Translations under genes and position numbers: made by a program
Part shown: positions 33,326 through 42,654 of the stretch, piece after piece
How positions within the stretch are numbered: position 1 is the first letter of the stretch
Layout: every line of letters begins with the position of its first letter
NCBI GenBank assembly: GCA_036490335.1
Contig: DASXEB010000002.1
Location: forward strand, 62,001 to 126,000
Length of the DNA stretch: 64,000 nt
Direction: 5' to 3'
DNA from: Palsa-1392 sp036490335
Lineage (GTDB): Bacteria > Verrucomicrobiota > Verrucomicrobiia > Chthoniobacterales > UBA10450
Notes under the pieces: generated by a model
Told to the model about the DNA's origin: nothing
Database searches by the model: none
The model's input: only the letters and a program-made list of their open reading frames with translations

Positions 33326-35808
33326 ATTCCCCGACGACGCTTTTCACAGCGGCCGAGATTGGCCGATGCCTTGCCTGTACCTCGCAGAACGTCCGCAACG
33401 CGCTGCGCGCAGTTCCGCCGGACGGCAAAAAGATTGTGAGCGGTGTGGAAACGGTCGCTTGGCAGCTCGACAAGTTGCCGAACTCGTCAGTCGCTAAGCT
33501 GGGGACAAAGGCGACGTTTCACGGATTCCCGACGCCGCTTTTGTATTTACAAAATGCTCCCCGCGCTAATCGGGATCGGGTTTCGTCTGCACACGTTGCC
33601 GACGAGGAGATCACCCGCGCACAAAAACTGAAAATCGCTTTTACCAGGTGCCTCACTCAACCGGAGCGCCCGGTCGCAGAATTGGCCCGGATAGCGAGCG
33701 AAGATTACCGCCGCGAATTCGGCCATTCGGTGAGCGATCGCCACCTGCGGGAATTGATCGATCGCACAATCAAACGCGACCAGGGACATCGGAACTTCGC
33801 TCGCATCGACCTTTATTTTTCCGAGCGGCCGGCGAAACGTCTCGTGCAGCCTTCGCGCCTAACGAACTCTTTCCGTTTCGACGAGCTCGACGCTCACTTT
33901 GCCACGCTTCGCGATCGCACCAGGCCGGCGTTGGCCGAAATCGCGCATTCGTGGCGCGAAGTGATTAGGTTGATCGCCGATCGCCTAACGATCGGCGCGG
34001 ACGAAATCAAACTGAAGCGCGAGCTGCGGGCATACCTCGTCATGGCTGCGCCGTTTCTCGGAGATTCCGAGGCCGTGATTAAACGGACGCTCAATCGAAA
34101 ACTTCGCGAGGCCGTTGAGAAAGGCTTCGATCAAATCACCGATCGGCGGCTCCTATCGAAGAAAACCGGGCGCGGCCGGCCGTCCGACTTCGACGCGATG
34201 ATAAAGCTTCTCGCGCAACACACGGTCTTTTTTTGCGGCAAAAGAGAATCGCAGTCCTATCGACAGCTCTACATGGGCACGACGCACAACGGCGACCGAT
34301 TCTCTGAGGAATTTCGCCTGGCTTACCCCTTCGATTGTCGGCGGGCGAAAAGCCGGATTCCGACATGCGTGCGCCGCGCGGTCACGCCGATGGTCGCGGC
34401 CATGTGGGCCGAGCGCTTGGGACCGCGCGCGCGTCGCCTAACGATGCCGAGCATCCATCGTGATTGGAGCGAAGTGCTCGCCGGCGATTCTTATACTTCC
34501 GACGACGTAACGCTCAATCATCCCATCGTCGATTGGCACGAGCGGGGCGAATATGAATTTAACGGCCGGCGCTTTAACGTGGTTAGGCCGCAATTCCTGC
34601 CCGTCGTCGATGAACGCACCGGCAATCCGTTAGGCTTCAGCCTGGCGCCGGCGCCGAACTATAACTCCTGGCAGATCCGCACGCTGATCGCTCGGATTTG
34701 CATGCGGCCGGAGATTGGTTTGCCCTTCAAACGTTTCGCTTTCGAGAAGGGCCTTTGGTCCTCACGTAACGTCGCCGCACTTTCGAGCTGGTCCGAGGTT
34801 GACGAGAGCTTCGTGCGACGCGGAATCAGTTTGAGCGTTCGCCACGCGACGACGCCCAAAGCCAAAATAATCGAGCAAGTCATCGGCGCGCTTCAGAACC
34901 TCGACGAGTACGCGCCTGGTTATGTCGGCAGATCGGAGCAAACAGTAAAGCACGAGCGAGAGCAGCGTTTTCTTCAAAAGCTAAAGCGAGTGGGGCAGCC
35001 GCAAAAAGCTGAGGTTGACCCGACCGAAATGTTCATGACGACGGAGCGATGCGCCGAAATGCTGATCGATGTTATGCGGCGATTTGCCGACGAGCCGCAA
35101 AACGGCGAACGCCTGGCTGGCCTTTCCCCGGCGGAAGGATGGGAGCAGCTCTGCTGGGGTCGTGCGCATCATGTTTTGCCTAACGAACTCCGTTTTTTGC
35201 TTGCGACAGCCGAATCGGTTCAAACCGTAACAAACGAAGGGATCGTCCTTCGCATCGGGACCCGGAAGAATTATTACAGCGGAGCGGCTCAGCTCGGCGC
35301 GCTCATCGGCGAAAAAGTGCGCGTTCGCTACAACCCCGAGTTGCCCGAGCAAATCATCGTTTCGCATCTGGCGAGCGATCCGAAAGGACAACAGCCGTTT
35401 TCGGTGCCGCTCTTCGATCGTGTCCGCGCGCACGATGCGACCTCAGACGAATTCGCCCGCGCGCGCTTCTCTCAAAAGCAATTCGTCGAGTATGGGCGCG
35501 CTCTTTATCGCGAGCTGGCGCCTAAGGCTAACCTGACAATCACTCGTGCCGATCTCGGCTCGCCAGAATTGCGCTCGGCCGGCGCCGCTCACAATCGTTT
35601 GGAACGGGAGTGCATTGACCTGACGAGCGAGCGCGAATCCGCGCGCGACGAGATCGAACAGCTCGCCTCCCGGCACAATCTGGCGATCGATCCGAAGAAA
35701 GTGCGGCGACCTAAACGAGTCGTTTCGCATTTGCGGAAGGTCGCGGATTTGAAGGCCAAGATTCTCGCGAAAGAGGCAGCCGCCGCGAGTCACGGGGAGG
35801 TAACATAA
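33322..35808 (+). CDS. MuA-type transposase
   Basis: The 828-residue protein starts with a Mu-type DNA-binding segment (LFTAAEIGRCLACTSQNVRN). The catalytic core aligns by eye with MuA: AGDSYTSDD with D389, FAFEKGLWSSRN where MuA has IDNTRGAANK, and PKAKIIEQVIGAL with E518, followed by a DEYAPGYVGR helix like MuA's. The second catalytic Asp therefore appears to be Glu475. A beta-rich C-terminal domain (KVRVRYNPELPEQIIVSHL) matches the MuA beta-barrel, and a coiled coil follows. It is longer than MuA (663). It should cut element ends and join them to target DNA. Four 9-mers lie inside. Confidence 0.8.
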   Translation: MNSPTTLFTAAEIGRCLACTSQNVRNALRAVPPDGKKIVSGVETVAWQLDKLPNSSVAKLGTKATFHGFPTPLLYLQNAPRANRDRVSSAHVADEEITRAQKLKIAFTRCLTQPERPVAELARIASEDYRREFGHSVSDRHLRELIDRTIKRDQGHRNFARIDLYFSERPAKRLVQPSRLTNSFRFDELDAHFATLRDRTRPALAEIAHSWREVIRLIADRLTIGADEIKLKRELRAYLVMAAPFLGDSEAVIKRTLNRKLREAVEKGFDQITDRRLLSKKTGRGRPSDFDAMIKLLAQHTVFFCGKRESQSYRQLYMGTTHNGDRFSEEFRLAYPFDCRRAKSRIPTCVRRAVTPMVAAMWAERLGPRARRLTMPSIHRDWSEVLAGDSYTSDDVTLNHPIVDWHERGEYEFNGRRFNVVRPQFLPVVDERTGNPLGFSLAPAPNYNSWQIRTLIARICMRPEIGLPFKRFAFEKGLWSSRNVAALSSWSEVDESFVRRGISLSVRHATTPKAKIIEQVIGALQNLDEYAPGYVGRSEQTVKHEREQRFLQKLKRVGQPQKAEVDPTEMFMTTERCAEMLIDVMRRFADEPQNGERLAGLSPAEGWEQLCWGRAHHVLPNELRFLLATAESVQTVTNEGIVLRIGTRKNYYSGAAQLGALIGEKVRVRYNPELPEQIIVSHLASDPKGQQPFSVPLFDRVRAHDATSDEFARARFSQKQFVEYGRALYRELAPKANLTITRADLGSPELRSAGAAHNRLERECIDLTSERESARDEIEQLASRHNLAIDPKKVRRPKRVVSHLRKVADLKAKILAKEAAAASHGEVT

Positions 35809-37404
35809 ATGAGCGAAAGAGTGCCGCCCGTTCGATCGGAATTACTCGCTGCGAAGATTGAAAAACTTCGGAACTTCGAGTCGCCGGAATTGTTCGACGA
35901 GTTCAGCGCGGAACCGCGCCTTTTCAGTTTGCTTTGGTTCTTGGAGTACGTCTCGAAGCCCGGCAATTACGCGGGCGGCCTAACGAAATTCGCGGGCGAT
36001 TGTATAAGCGCGTCGGCGGATCTGATCGGAACGCCGACGATGATCAGACTCGGCAAGGTTTCTTCCTATCGGGCTGAGGACGCGGTCGCGATCATGAAGG
36101 AACTCCGCCAGTCAGACCGCGACGAAATTCTTGGAGCGGAAGCGTGGCTTTTCGAAAATGCGTTTGCCCAAAAAACGTCTTTGCGGGGCCATGTCACAGC
36201 CGAAAGGGTGGTATCGGATTACGCTTTGCTTCTAGATCGAGAAGAGGAAAAGGAAACGTGGTCGGGCGCAAGGGAAATACTCGTTACGGCGCTTGTCGAA
36301 ATGCTCACGCCTTCGGTCGCGCACCAGTACTGCACTGCTTACGTCACTTCGAATCTGGCTCTTTATTTCAAGGATGCCTGCGAGCGGTCAGACGTGGGCT
36401 TTGGCCCCGAAGATGCGCCAAAATACTTCAGCCAGGTCGGCCCCGCTCTTCTCGCCTTCATGGACCGGCGCGCCGAATCGCTAAAACAGACGCTCGGCGA
36501 AACGGAAGTCACGCGGCTCATCTTTCGTTGGATGAAAAAGGCCCGCGCGATGAACGAGCCGGTAATGTTGTCGGGCAATTCGCGCTTTGGAAAAACGGAA
36601 GCGGTCAAATTGCTCTGCCGGATGCAGCCAGGCGAATTCCGATTCGTCAAAACGCCTTCGACGAGCGCGATCGGCGACCTCTTGCGAGAGGTCGCGCGGA
36701 GCCTCGGGATTGAGGTCGGAGCGACAAACAATGGGCGCGAGCTGCGCGAGCGAATCGACTACGTCCTTCGATTTTCCAAGGTTGTCCTTTGCTTTGATGA
36801 GTTTCAGTGGACGCTCCCGAGTAGCTATTCTCGAAGCACCGCTCCTGCTCGGTTGAATTGGATACGGAGCGCGGTCCTGGACGAAGAGCTTTCGGCCGTC
36901 TTTGTGTGCACGCCGCAGTCCTATTTGCCCGCGAAAAAGCGTTTCGTTAAAACGACCGGCTTCGCAATGGAGCAATTCGACGAGCGCGTCTTAAAGACCG
37001 TTCATTTGCCTAACGAACTCTGCGAGGCTGATCTTTTCGCGGCTGCGAGAATTCATTTCAGCGACTCTTCCGATGACTATTTGCGGATCGTTATTGAAAC
37101 GGTCCTCGCCGCGGAGCGAAATTTTATCAGCGACATTTCGAAGATCGCGACCCTGGCAAAGGACAACGCTCGCGAGCATGGCCGCGCACTACCGCTCCTT
37201 TGCGACATAGAAGAGGCGATCGCCGATGTGTTGCCGGCGCCCGTCATCCCCACGCTGGCCGGCGCGAAACGATCGGGACCTGCGATTGCAACGCCTTTGC
37301 CGAGCCCGCGCAAAGCGACTCCGAAGCCCACGTCGAGACGCGAAGTAGCTTCCAACACCTTTCCGAATCGTCGCGAAATACGGCCGCTCTCCGTGATTAC
37401 TTAA
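35809..37404 (+). CDS. MuB/TniB-type AAA ATPase, transposition target selector
   Basis: The 531-residue protein starts immediately after the transposase stop. It has a Walker A motif GNSRFGKTE near residue 255 and Walker B VVLCFDEFQW near 325-334, with a sensor-like VCTPQSY. MuB and TniB proteins choose target DNA, activate the transposase and give immunity. The first 230 residues form an extra N-terminal domain not found in MuB (312 residues). The tail is proline/lysine-rich. The order transposase-ATPase supports the Mu/Tn7-like assignment. Confidence 0.75.
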   Translation: MSERVPPVRSELLAAKIEKLRNFESPELFDEFSAEPRLFSLLWFLEYVSKPGNYAGGLTKFAGDCISASADLIGTPTMIRLGKVSSYRAEDAVAIMKELRQSDRDEILGAEAWLFENAFAQKTSLRGHVTAERVVSDYALLLDREEEKETWSGAREILVTALVEMLTPSVAHQYCTAYVTSNLALYFKDACERSDVGFGPEDAPKYFSQVGPALLAFMDRRAESLKQTLGETEVTRLIFRWMKKARAMNEPVMLSGNSRFGKTEAVKLLCRMQPGEFRFVKTPSTSAIGDLLREVARSLGIEVGATNNGRELRERIDYVLRFSKVVLCFDEFQWTLPSSYSRSTAPARLNWIRSAVLDEELSAVFVCTPQSYLPAKKRFVKTTGFAMEQFDERVLKTVHLPNELCEADLFAAARIHFSDSSDDYLRIVIETVLAAERNFISDISKIATLAKDNAREHGRALPLLCDIEEAIADVLPAPVIPTLAGAKRSGPAIATPLPSPRKATPKPTSRREVASNTFPNRREIRPLSVIT

Positions 37405-37469
37405 AGCGCGCGGCCGCGATTTCAGCGATTCGTCAAACCCGCGTGCAGCGCGGGCGTTCCCATTTATAC

Positions 37470-37515
37470 TCGCGATTTGGAACTCTGGAAGTCGCAAATC
37501 GGGTCAAATCGCGAA
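37470..37515. repeat. Right-end repeats of the Mu-like island
   Basis: The 143-bp gap 37405-37547 contains GCGATTTG (37472-37479) inverted to CAAATCGC, and ATCGGGTCAAATCGCG at 37498-37513. The core GGGTCAAATCGCG repeats sequences at 23127-23141 and 23181-23195, and ATCGGGTCAA is the inverse of 22961-22970. The menF gene begins 35 bp later, so its promoter is here or in the island. Confidence 0.5.
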
Positions 37516-37547
37516 AGAAGCTACAGAGAATTTAAATCAGACCTTCA

Positions 37548-38642
37548 ATGATCGACATTTCCACAGGCACAATTCTCCGTGATTTTTTGAGCGAAGGAGC
37601 CGTTTATTCGCTCGACGACGACGAGATTTGGATCGGTTGGAAATTAGATGCGCGGTCCGCGTCGGATCGGCCATCCGTCCAGGTCGTTTCCCCTGATTTT
37701 TTTTTAAACCAGCGTTCCTCTCTCGATTGCACGACGAGCCGACATGCAGTCGTGGGACGAGCCGAGTTGCATCGCGCGCTCGAGCGTTTCCAAACTGAAT
37801 CGCATGAGCGCGGCGAATTTTCGCAGACGACGCGCGAGATTTTCTTTGAGCAATTCCAATCGCTCGCGCGATTGATCGACGGCGGCCGACTCGCGAAAGG
37901 TGTGCCGTACGGACAACTGAGAATGTCCGCTCCAGTTGGACCGGCGTGGATCGCCCATCGGCTTTGCAGTTGTCTTGAGAAAGAATCGGCCACTCATGTT
38001 TACGGCATATGGGACCAAAAGCGCGGCATCATCGGTTGCAGTCCTGAACGGCTCTGCCAATTCCGCGCGCGCGAAAATATTCTCGCGAGCGAGGCTGTCG
38101 CCGGCACGCGCGCGCTCGCGGGCTACGCGCCCGGAAATCTGCTCGGCGATGCGAAAGCGATGCGCGAGCACGCCTTCGTGGTCGAAGATCTGGCAGAGCG
38201 ATTGTCGTCGTTTGGCCCGGTGCAAATCGGGCAGACCTCGGAGTGGAAAGTTCCAGGGTTGGTTCATCTGAAAACTCCTTTGCAAGTCGCGCCGCGTCGC
38301 GGCCCGAATTCGTTAGGCGAGGTCATCCGGCGTTTGCACCCCACCGCCGCGCTCGGAGTCTATCCGCGCAACGCTGCCGGTCGGGCCTGGCTGGAAGAAG
38401 CCGAGCGCATTCTTCCACGCTGGCGGTTCGGAGCGCCGTTTGGAATTTCCCGCAAACAGGCCGAGAACGAAGAGAACGCCGAAGATTTTTCCTGCGTGGT
38501 CGCGATTCGGAATGTCGAATGGCGCGAAAACGATGTTCGGATTTCCGCGGGTTGCGGCGTGATTCAGGGCAGCGAAGTCGAGGCCGAATGGCAGGAGTGT
38601 CTGGAAAAAATTCACTCGATCAGGAATCTCCTCGACCTGTGA
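37548..38642 (+). CDS. menF: Isochorismate synthase
   Basis: In this 364-residue protein the chorismate-binding core shows SPERLCQFRARENILASEAV, AGTRALAGYA, and LHPTAALGVYPRNAAGRAWL, then ISAGCGVIQGSEVEAEWQEC, the usual signatures of the MenF/EntC family. It makes isochorismate from chorismate as the first step of menaquinone synthesis. It opens the men operon: its stop overlaps the GTG of menD. The gene begins right after the Mu-like island. Confidence 0.92.
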   Translation: MIDISTGTILRDFLSEGAVYSLDDDEIWIGWKLDARSASDRPSVQVVSPDFFLNQRSSLDCTTSRHAVVGRAELHRALERFQTESHERGEFSQTTREIFFEQFQSLARLIDGGRLAKGVPYGQLRMSAPVGPAWIAHRLCSCLEKESATHVYGIWDQKRGIIGCSPERLCQFRARENILASEAVAGTRALAGYAPGNLLGDAKAMREHAFVVEDLAERLSSFGPVQIGQTSEWKVPGLVHLKTPLQVAPRRGPNSLGEVIRRLHPTAALGVYPRNAAGRAWLEEAERILPRWRFGAPFGISRKQAENEENAEDFSCVVAIRNVEWRENDVRISAGCGVIQGSEVEAEWQECLEKIHSIRNLLDL

Positions 38643-40180
38643 ATGTCGCCCTCGCCTGCCGCGTTCTCGACAAGCTCGTTGCCTTTGGCGTGAGCGAAGT
38701 CTGCGTCTGCGCCGGCGCGCGCAACGCGCCTTTGCTCGTTGCACTCGCGGAGTGCCGTTCCCTGCGTGTGTGGAATTTTTTTGAAGAACGCTCGGCTGCG
38801 TTTTTCGCGGTCGGCCGCAGTTGGTCGTTGCGACGAACCCCGGTCGCAGTCATGACCACATCGGGAACGGCCGCGGGCGAGCTTCTGCCCGCAATGATGG
38901 AGGCGCATTACGCCGGGATTCCGCTTGTCGCGATCACGGCGGATCGTCCGCGCATTTTTCGCGGCAGCGGCGCGCCCCAAAGCGCGGAGCAGGCCGGCCT
39001 TTTCTCATGCTACGCGAAGGGGAGCTTCGATCTTGAATCGATTGAAGAGGCGGACCGCATCGACCTGCCTAACGATGCTCCGAGCCACATCAACGTCTGC
39101 TTTTCCGAGCCGCTCTTGGACGGTCCGGCGCGCGCAAATTTTTCCTCGCCGGCGCCGCATTTTCAGGACCGCGAAATCTCTCAGCCTGACGAACTCGCAA
39201 CCGCGCTCGCGAAAATAAAACGCCCACTCCTGATCCTTTCGCATCAACAAACTCATCCCCTGATTAGTGAACTTCTCGAGCGCGCGAACTGCCTCGTCTA
39301 CGCCGAGGCCGCTTCGCAACATCGCGTCACTTCCCGCCACCTTCTGCGCGCGGGCGCGGAGAAAATTCCGCAGCTTGTCACCGCTGGCGCGATCGACGGC
39401 GTGATTCGAGTCGGCGGCGTGCCGACGCTGCGATTCTGGCGCGATTTGGAAGATCGATTCGACGAGCTTCCGGTCGTTTCAATTTCGTCGCCGCCGTTCT
39501 CGGGTCTCGCGCGATCGAGCGACGTTTTTCAATTTACCGACAGGCACCTCGAAGCGTTGATCGACCATCTCGAAAAGTGCGACGCGAGTTTGTTGGCCGA
39601 AATTCTCGAACACGACGCGCGCGACTTCGAACACCTCGATAAACTTCTCGCACGACATCCGCATTCCGAGCCGGCCTGGCTCCGTCGGTTGAGCGAAAAC
39701 ATTCCAGACCGCGCGCGAATTTTTCTCGGCAACAGCCTGCCGATTCGCGAATGGGACCTCGCCGCGACTTACAGCGACAAACAATTCGCGATCCATTGCT
39801 CGCGCGGACTCAACGGCATCGACGGCCAGCTCTCCGCGTTTTTTGGCTGGGCAAATTCGCCACAGCCGAACCTCGGCATCCTCGGCGACCTGACGACGCT
39901 TTACGATCTCGCCGCGCCCTGGATTTTGAAACAGCGCGATGATCTGGAAATTAAAATCGTCGTGATCAACAATCGCGGCGGCCGGATTTTCGATCGCATG
40001 TTCGGAGACCAGCGATTCCTCAACGCGCACGATCTCAACTTCGAATCGTGGGCGCGATTTTGGAGTTTCGACTACGCGCAAAACGAGGCGATGATGAAAT
40101 CGAAATCGCGCCGCCTCGTCGTGGAAATCACGCCGGACGCTGAAGCGACGCGCGCGTTTTGGCGAGAGCACTCTGAATGA
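38639..40180 (+). CDS. menD: SEPHCHC synthase
   Basis: The product is about 513 residues from GTG at 38639 (VNVALACRVLDKLVAFGVSE). This thiamine-diphosphate enzyme condenses 2-oxoglutarate with isochorismate. Family features are the N-terminal PYR domain with FFEERSAAFFAVG (catalytic Glu), TTSGTAAGELLPAMMEA, and C-terminal GLNGIDGQLSAFFGWA with NNRGGRIF. A longer in-frame start exists but would cover menF, so the GTG overlapping the menF stop codon is preferred. It overlaps menH by four bases. Confidence 0.92.
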   Translation: MNVALACRVLDKLVAFGVSEVCVCAGARNAPLLVALAECRSLRVWNFFEERSAAFFAVGRSWSLRRTPVAVMTTSGTAAGELLPAMMEAHYAGIPLVAITADRPRIFRGSGAPQSAEQAGLFSCYAKGSFDLESIEEADRIDLPNDAPSHINVCFSEPLLDGPARANFSSPAPHFQDREISQPDELATALAKIKRPLLILSHQQTHPLISELLERANCLVYAEAASQHRVTSRHLLRAGAEKIPQLVTAGAIDGVIRVGGVPTLRFWRDLEDRFDELPVVSISSPPFSGLARSSDVFQFTDRHLEALIDHLEKCDASLLAEILEHDARDFEHLDKLLARHPHSEPAWLRRLSENIPDRARIFLGNSLPIREWDLAATYSDKQFAIHCSRGLNGIDGQLSAFFGWANSPQPNLGILGDLTTLYDLAAPWILKQRDDLEIKIVVINNRGGRIFDRMFGDQRFLNAHDLNFESWARFWSFDYAQNEAMMKSKSRRLVVEITPDAEATRAFWREHSE

Positions 40181-40944
40181 AAACCGCCCGCCTAACGACT
40201 GCGTTTTTTTTTCACGGTTTTTTAGGACGCGCGGCCGATTGGAAGCCGACGCTGCGGCACGTCGAGCAAACGCAGACGCTCGATATTTGTTGCGTCGATT
40301 TGTGGGAAGACGTTCTTGATTGCGATTCGCTTTCCGACTGGCTCGACCATTTCGAAAAGAAAAATCGCGCGGCCGCGCCGTTCATTCTTTGCGGTTATTC
40401 GATGGGTGCGCGTCTCGCGATCGCGCTCGCCTGTCGTCATCCAAAACTTGTTCGCGGCCTCGTTGTGATTTCCGGAAATCCAGGATTGCGTTCGCAAAAA
40501 GAACGCGCGGCACGGCTTCTCGATGATCGCCGCTGGAAAAAGGTTTTCGCCGACGAGCCGTGGTCGCGCGCGATCGCGCGATGGAACGAGCGCGCAGTTT
40601 TCCACGGCCACGAATTGCGGACGAAACGCGAATGGTTTTCGATCGCGAAGCTCGGCGCGGCGCTGGAAATTTTCAGTCTCGGCAAACAGCCGGATTTCCG
40701 AGGCTGTTTACAGAAACTTGATTTGCCTGTTTTGTGGATCGTGGGCGACAACGATTTGAAATTTCGGAAGATCGCGGCGGAAAGCTGGATCAAAAATTCG
40801 ACGATAACCGTGAAGTCGATTCCGGCTTGCGGACATCGCGTTCCATTCGAAAAACCGCGCGAGCTCGCCCAACTTCTCGACGCATTTTGTGGCTCGTTAG
40901 GCGGGAATAAGAACCTCCGCGCGGCAGCCGAATCACACGAATGA
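40177..40944 (+). CDS. menH: SHCHC synthase (alpha/beta hydrolase)
   Basis: The 255-residue protein shows the hydrolase fold with HGFLGRAADW (oxyanion region), the nucleophile elbow GYSMGARLAIALA, a WIVGDND acid strand and a late CGHRVPFEKP histidine. It removes pyruvate from the MenD product. ATGA overlaps with both menD and menB fix its place in the operon. Confidence 0.88.
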   Translation: MKTARLTTAFFFHGFLGRAADWKPTLRHVEQTQTLDICCVDLWEDVLDCDSLSDWLDHFEKKNRAAAPFILCGYSMGARLAIALACRHPKLVRGLVVISGNPGLRSQKERAARLLDDRRWKKVFADEPWSRAIARWNERAVFHGHELRTKREWFSIAKLGAALEIFSLGKQPDFRGCLQKLDLPVLWIVGDNDLKFRKIAAESWIKNSTITVKSIPACGHRVPFEKPRELAQLLDAFCGSLGGNKNLRAAAESHE

Positions 40945-41780
40945 CTTCGCAAGCAAACACACCCGAGCATTGGCAAAGCCTCGGCTCGTTCACCGATATT
41001 CTGTTTGAGAAAACAGCCGACGGCATCGCAAAAATCACGATCAATCGCCCGAAAATTCGCAACGCTTTCCGGCCGCTGACCGTTTCGGAAATGCAGGAAG
41101 CTTTTCGGATTTGTCGCGAGGATGCGTCGATCGGAGTCGTGATTTTGACCGGCAAAGGCGACGACGCGTTTTGTTCCGGCGGCGACCAAAAGGTGCGCGG
41201 CGACGCCGGCTATGTCGGCAAGGATGGCGTGCCGCGGCTGAACGTGCTTGATCTGCAAAAGCAGATTCGCTCCTTGCCGAAACCAGTCGTCGCGATGGTT
41301 GCGGGTTACGCGATCGGCGGCGGTCATGTTTTGCATGTCGTCTGCGACCTGACGATCGCGGCCGAGAACGCGCGCTTTGGCCAGACCGGGCCAAAAGTTG
41401 GATCGTTCGACGGCGGCCTCGGAAGCAGTTATCTCGCGCGCATCGTCGGCCAAAAAAAAGCGCGCGAGATTTGGTTTCTCTGCCGGCAATACGACGCAGC
41501 CGAAGCGCTCGCGATGGGTTTGGTGAACGCGGTCGTGCCGTTGGCGCAGCTCGAAACCGAAACGCTCAAATGGTGTCGCGAAATGCTGCGGCATTCGCCG
41601 ATGGCGTTGCGTTGTTTGAAGTCGGCGCTGAATGCCGATTGCGACGGCCAGATGGGATTGCTCGATCTCGCGGGCAACGCGACGCTCTTGTATTATATGA
41701 GCGAGGAAGCGAAAGAAGGGAAAAATGCATTCAACGAAAAGCGTTCCCCTGACTTCAAAAAATTCCCCCGGCTCCCTTAA
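40941..41780 (+). CDS. menB: 1,4-Dihydroxy-2-naphthoyl-CoA synthase
   Basis: The 279-residue crotonase-fold protein has FCSGGDQKVRGDAGY, MVAGYAIGGGHVLHVVCDLT and FGQTGPKVGSFDGGLGSSYL, all diagnostic for MenB. It closes the second naphthoquinone ring. It overlaps the following menA by 56 bases, which is long for this operon; menA has no obvious later start. Confidence 0.95.
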   Translation: MTSQANTPEHWQSLGSFTDILFEKTADGIAKITINRPKIRNAFRPLTVSEMQEAFRICREDASIGVVILTGKGDDAFCSGGDQKVRGDAGYVGKDGVPRLNVLDLQKQIRSLPKPVVAMVAGYAIGGGHVLHVVCDLTIAAENARFGQTGPKVGSFDGGLGSSYLARIVGQKKAREIWFLCRQYDAAEALAMGLVNAVVPLAQLETETLKWCREMLRHSPMALRCLKSALNADCDGQMGLLDLAGNATLLYYMSEEAKEGKNAFNEKRSPDFKKFPRLP

Positions 41781-42654
41781 ATTTCTTCTTCTCGCCTGCC
41801 GGCCGAAAACGCTCTCGGCATCGATCACGCCGGTCGTGGTCGGCGCGGCCCTGGCGTATCATCTCGGGTTTCGCGTCGAGCTCGGGATCTTTTTTTGCAC
41901 GCTCTTTTCCGCGCTCCTGATTCAAGTCGGGACGAACCTTTTTAACGACGCGCTCGATTTCGAAAAAGGCGCCGACAGCCACACGCGTCTCGGCCCGCTG
42001 CGCGCGACGCACATGGGCTGGTTCACGGCGCGACAGGTGAAAGGAGCGGCCGTGTTTTGTTTTCTGATCGCCGCGATCGTCGCTGTGCCGCTCGTTCTGC
42101 GCGGCGGCTGGCCGATCGTGATCGTCGGCGTCGTTTCCTTTTCGTTAGGCTATCTCTACACCGGAGGGCCGCGTCCCCTCGCCTACACCGGTCTGGGCGA
42201 TCTTTTCGTCATTTTATTTTTCGGAGTCGTCGCGGTCATGGGCACCGATTACCTGCTTACGAATCGCTGGTTGCCGGATGCGTTCGTCGCCGGGATCGAG
42301 GTCGGCGCGCTCGCCACCGTTTTGCTCGCGATCAATAATTTTCGCGACATGATTCCGGATCGTGCAATTGGAAAAATGACGCTGCCGGCGCGATTCGGCG
42401 CCGGCTTCGCGCGCGGCGAAATTGCGGCGCTTTTCGGCATCGCCTTCGGCCTGCTCGCTTATTGGCCTAACGAACGTTTTCTGCTCCTGCTTTTCGCGCC
42501 ATCGCTGATTCTGGCCCTCGTCGTCATCCTGCGAGTCGCGCGCGCCGAGCCGTCGGAACAAATGAACCGGCTGCTGCATCTTGCGGCGCTCGCGCAAATG
42601 ACCTTTGGCGGCGCGCTCGCGATCTTGCTGCTTTGCAATCGTGCCGTGATCTGA
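41725..42654 (+). CDS. menA: 1,4-Dihydroxy-2-naphthoate polyprenyltransferase
   Basis: The 309-residue UbiA-family membrane protein has the first Asp motif NLFNDALDFEKGADS and the second NNFRDMIPDRAIGKMTLPA region, with about eight membrane helices. It attaches the isoprenoid tail, giving demethylmenaquinone. Its TGA overlaps the menC ATG by one base (TGATG). Confidence 0.92.
   Translation: MHSTKSVPLTSKNSPGSLKFLLLACRPKTLSASITPVVVGAALAYHLGFRVELGIFFCTLFSALLIQVGTNLFNDALDFEKGADSHTRLGPLRATHMGWFTARQVKGAAVFCFLIAAIVAVPLVLRGGWPIVIVGVVSFSLGYLYTGGPRPLAYTGLGDLFVILFFGVVAVMGTDYLLTNRWLPDAFVAGIEVGALATVLLAINNFRDMIPDRAIGKMTLPARFGAGFARGEIAALFGIAFGLLAYWPNERFLLLLFAPSLILALVVILRVARAEPSEQMNRLLHLAALAQMTFGGALAILLLCNRAVI

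Noticed and set aside
34609..34611. D430 as second catalytic Asp of the transposase
   Set aside because: Its context VVDERTGNPLG matches the non-catalytic MuA stretch with TRKILG; the catalytic place aligns with E475 instead.
38243..40180. Long start for menD
   Set aside because: It would overlap menF by 400 bases; the GTG at 38639 overlaps the menF stop and begins the conserved MenD sequence.
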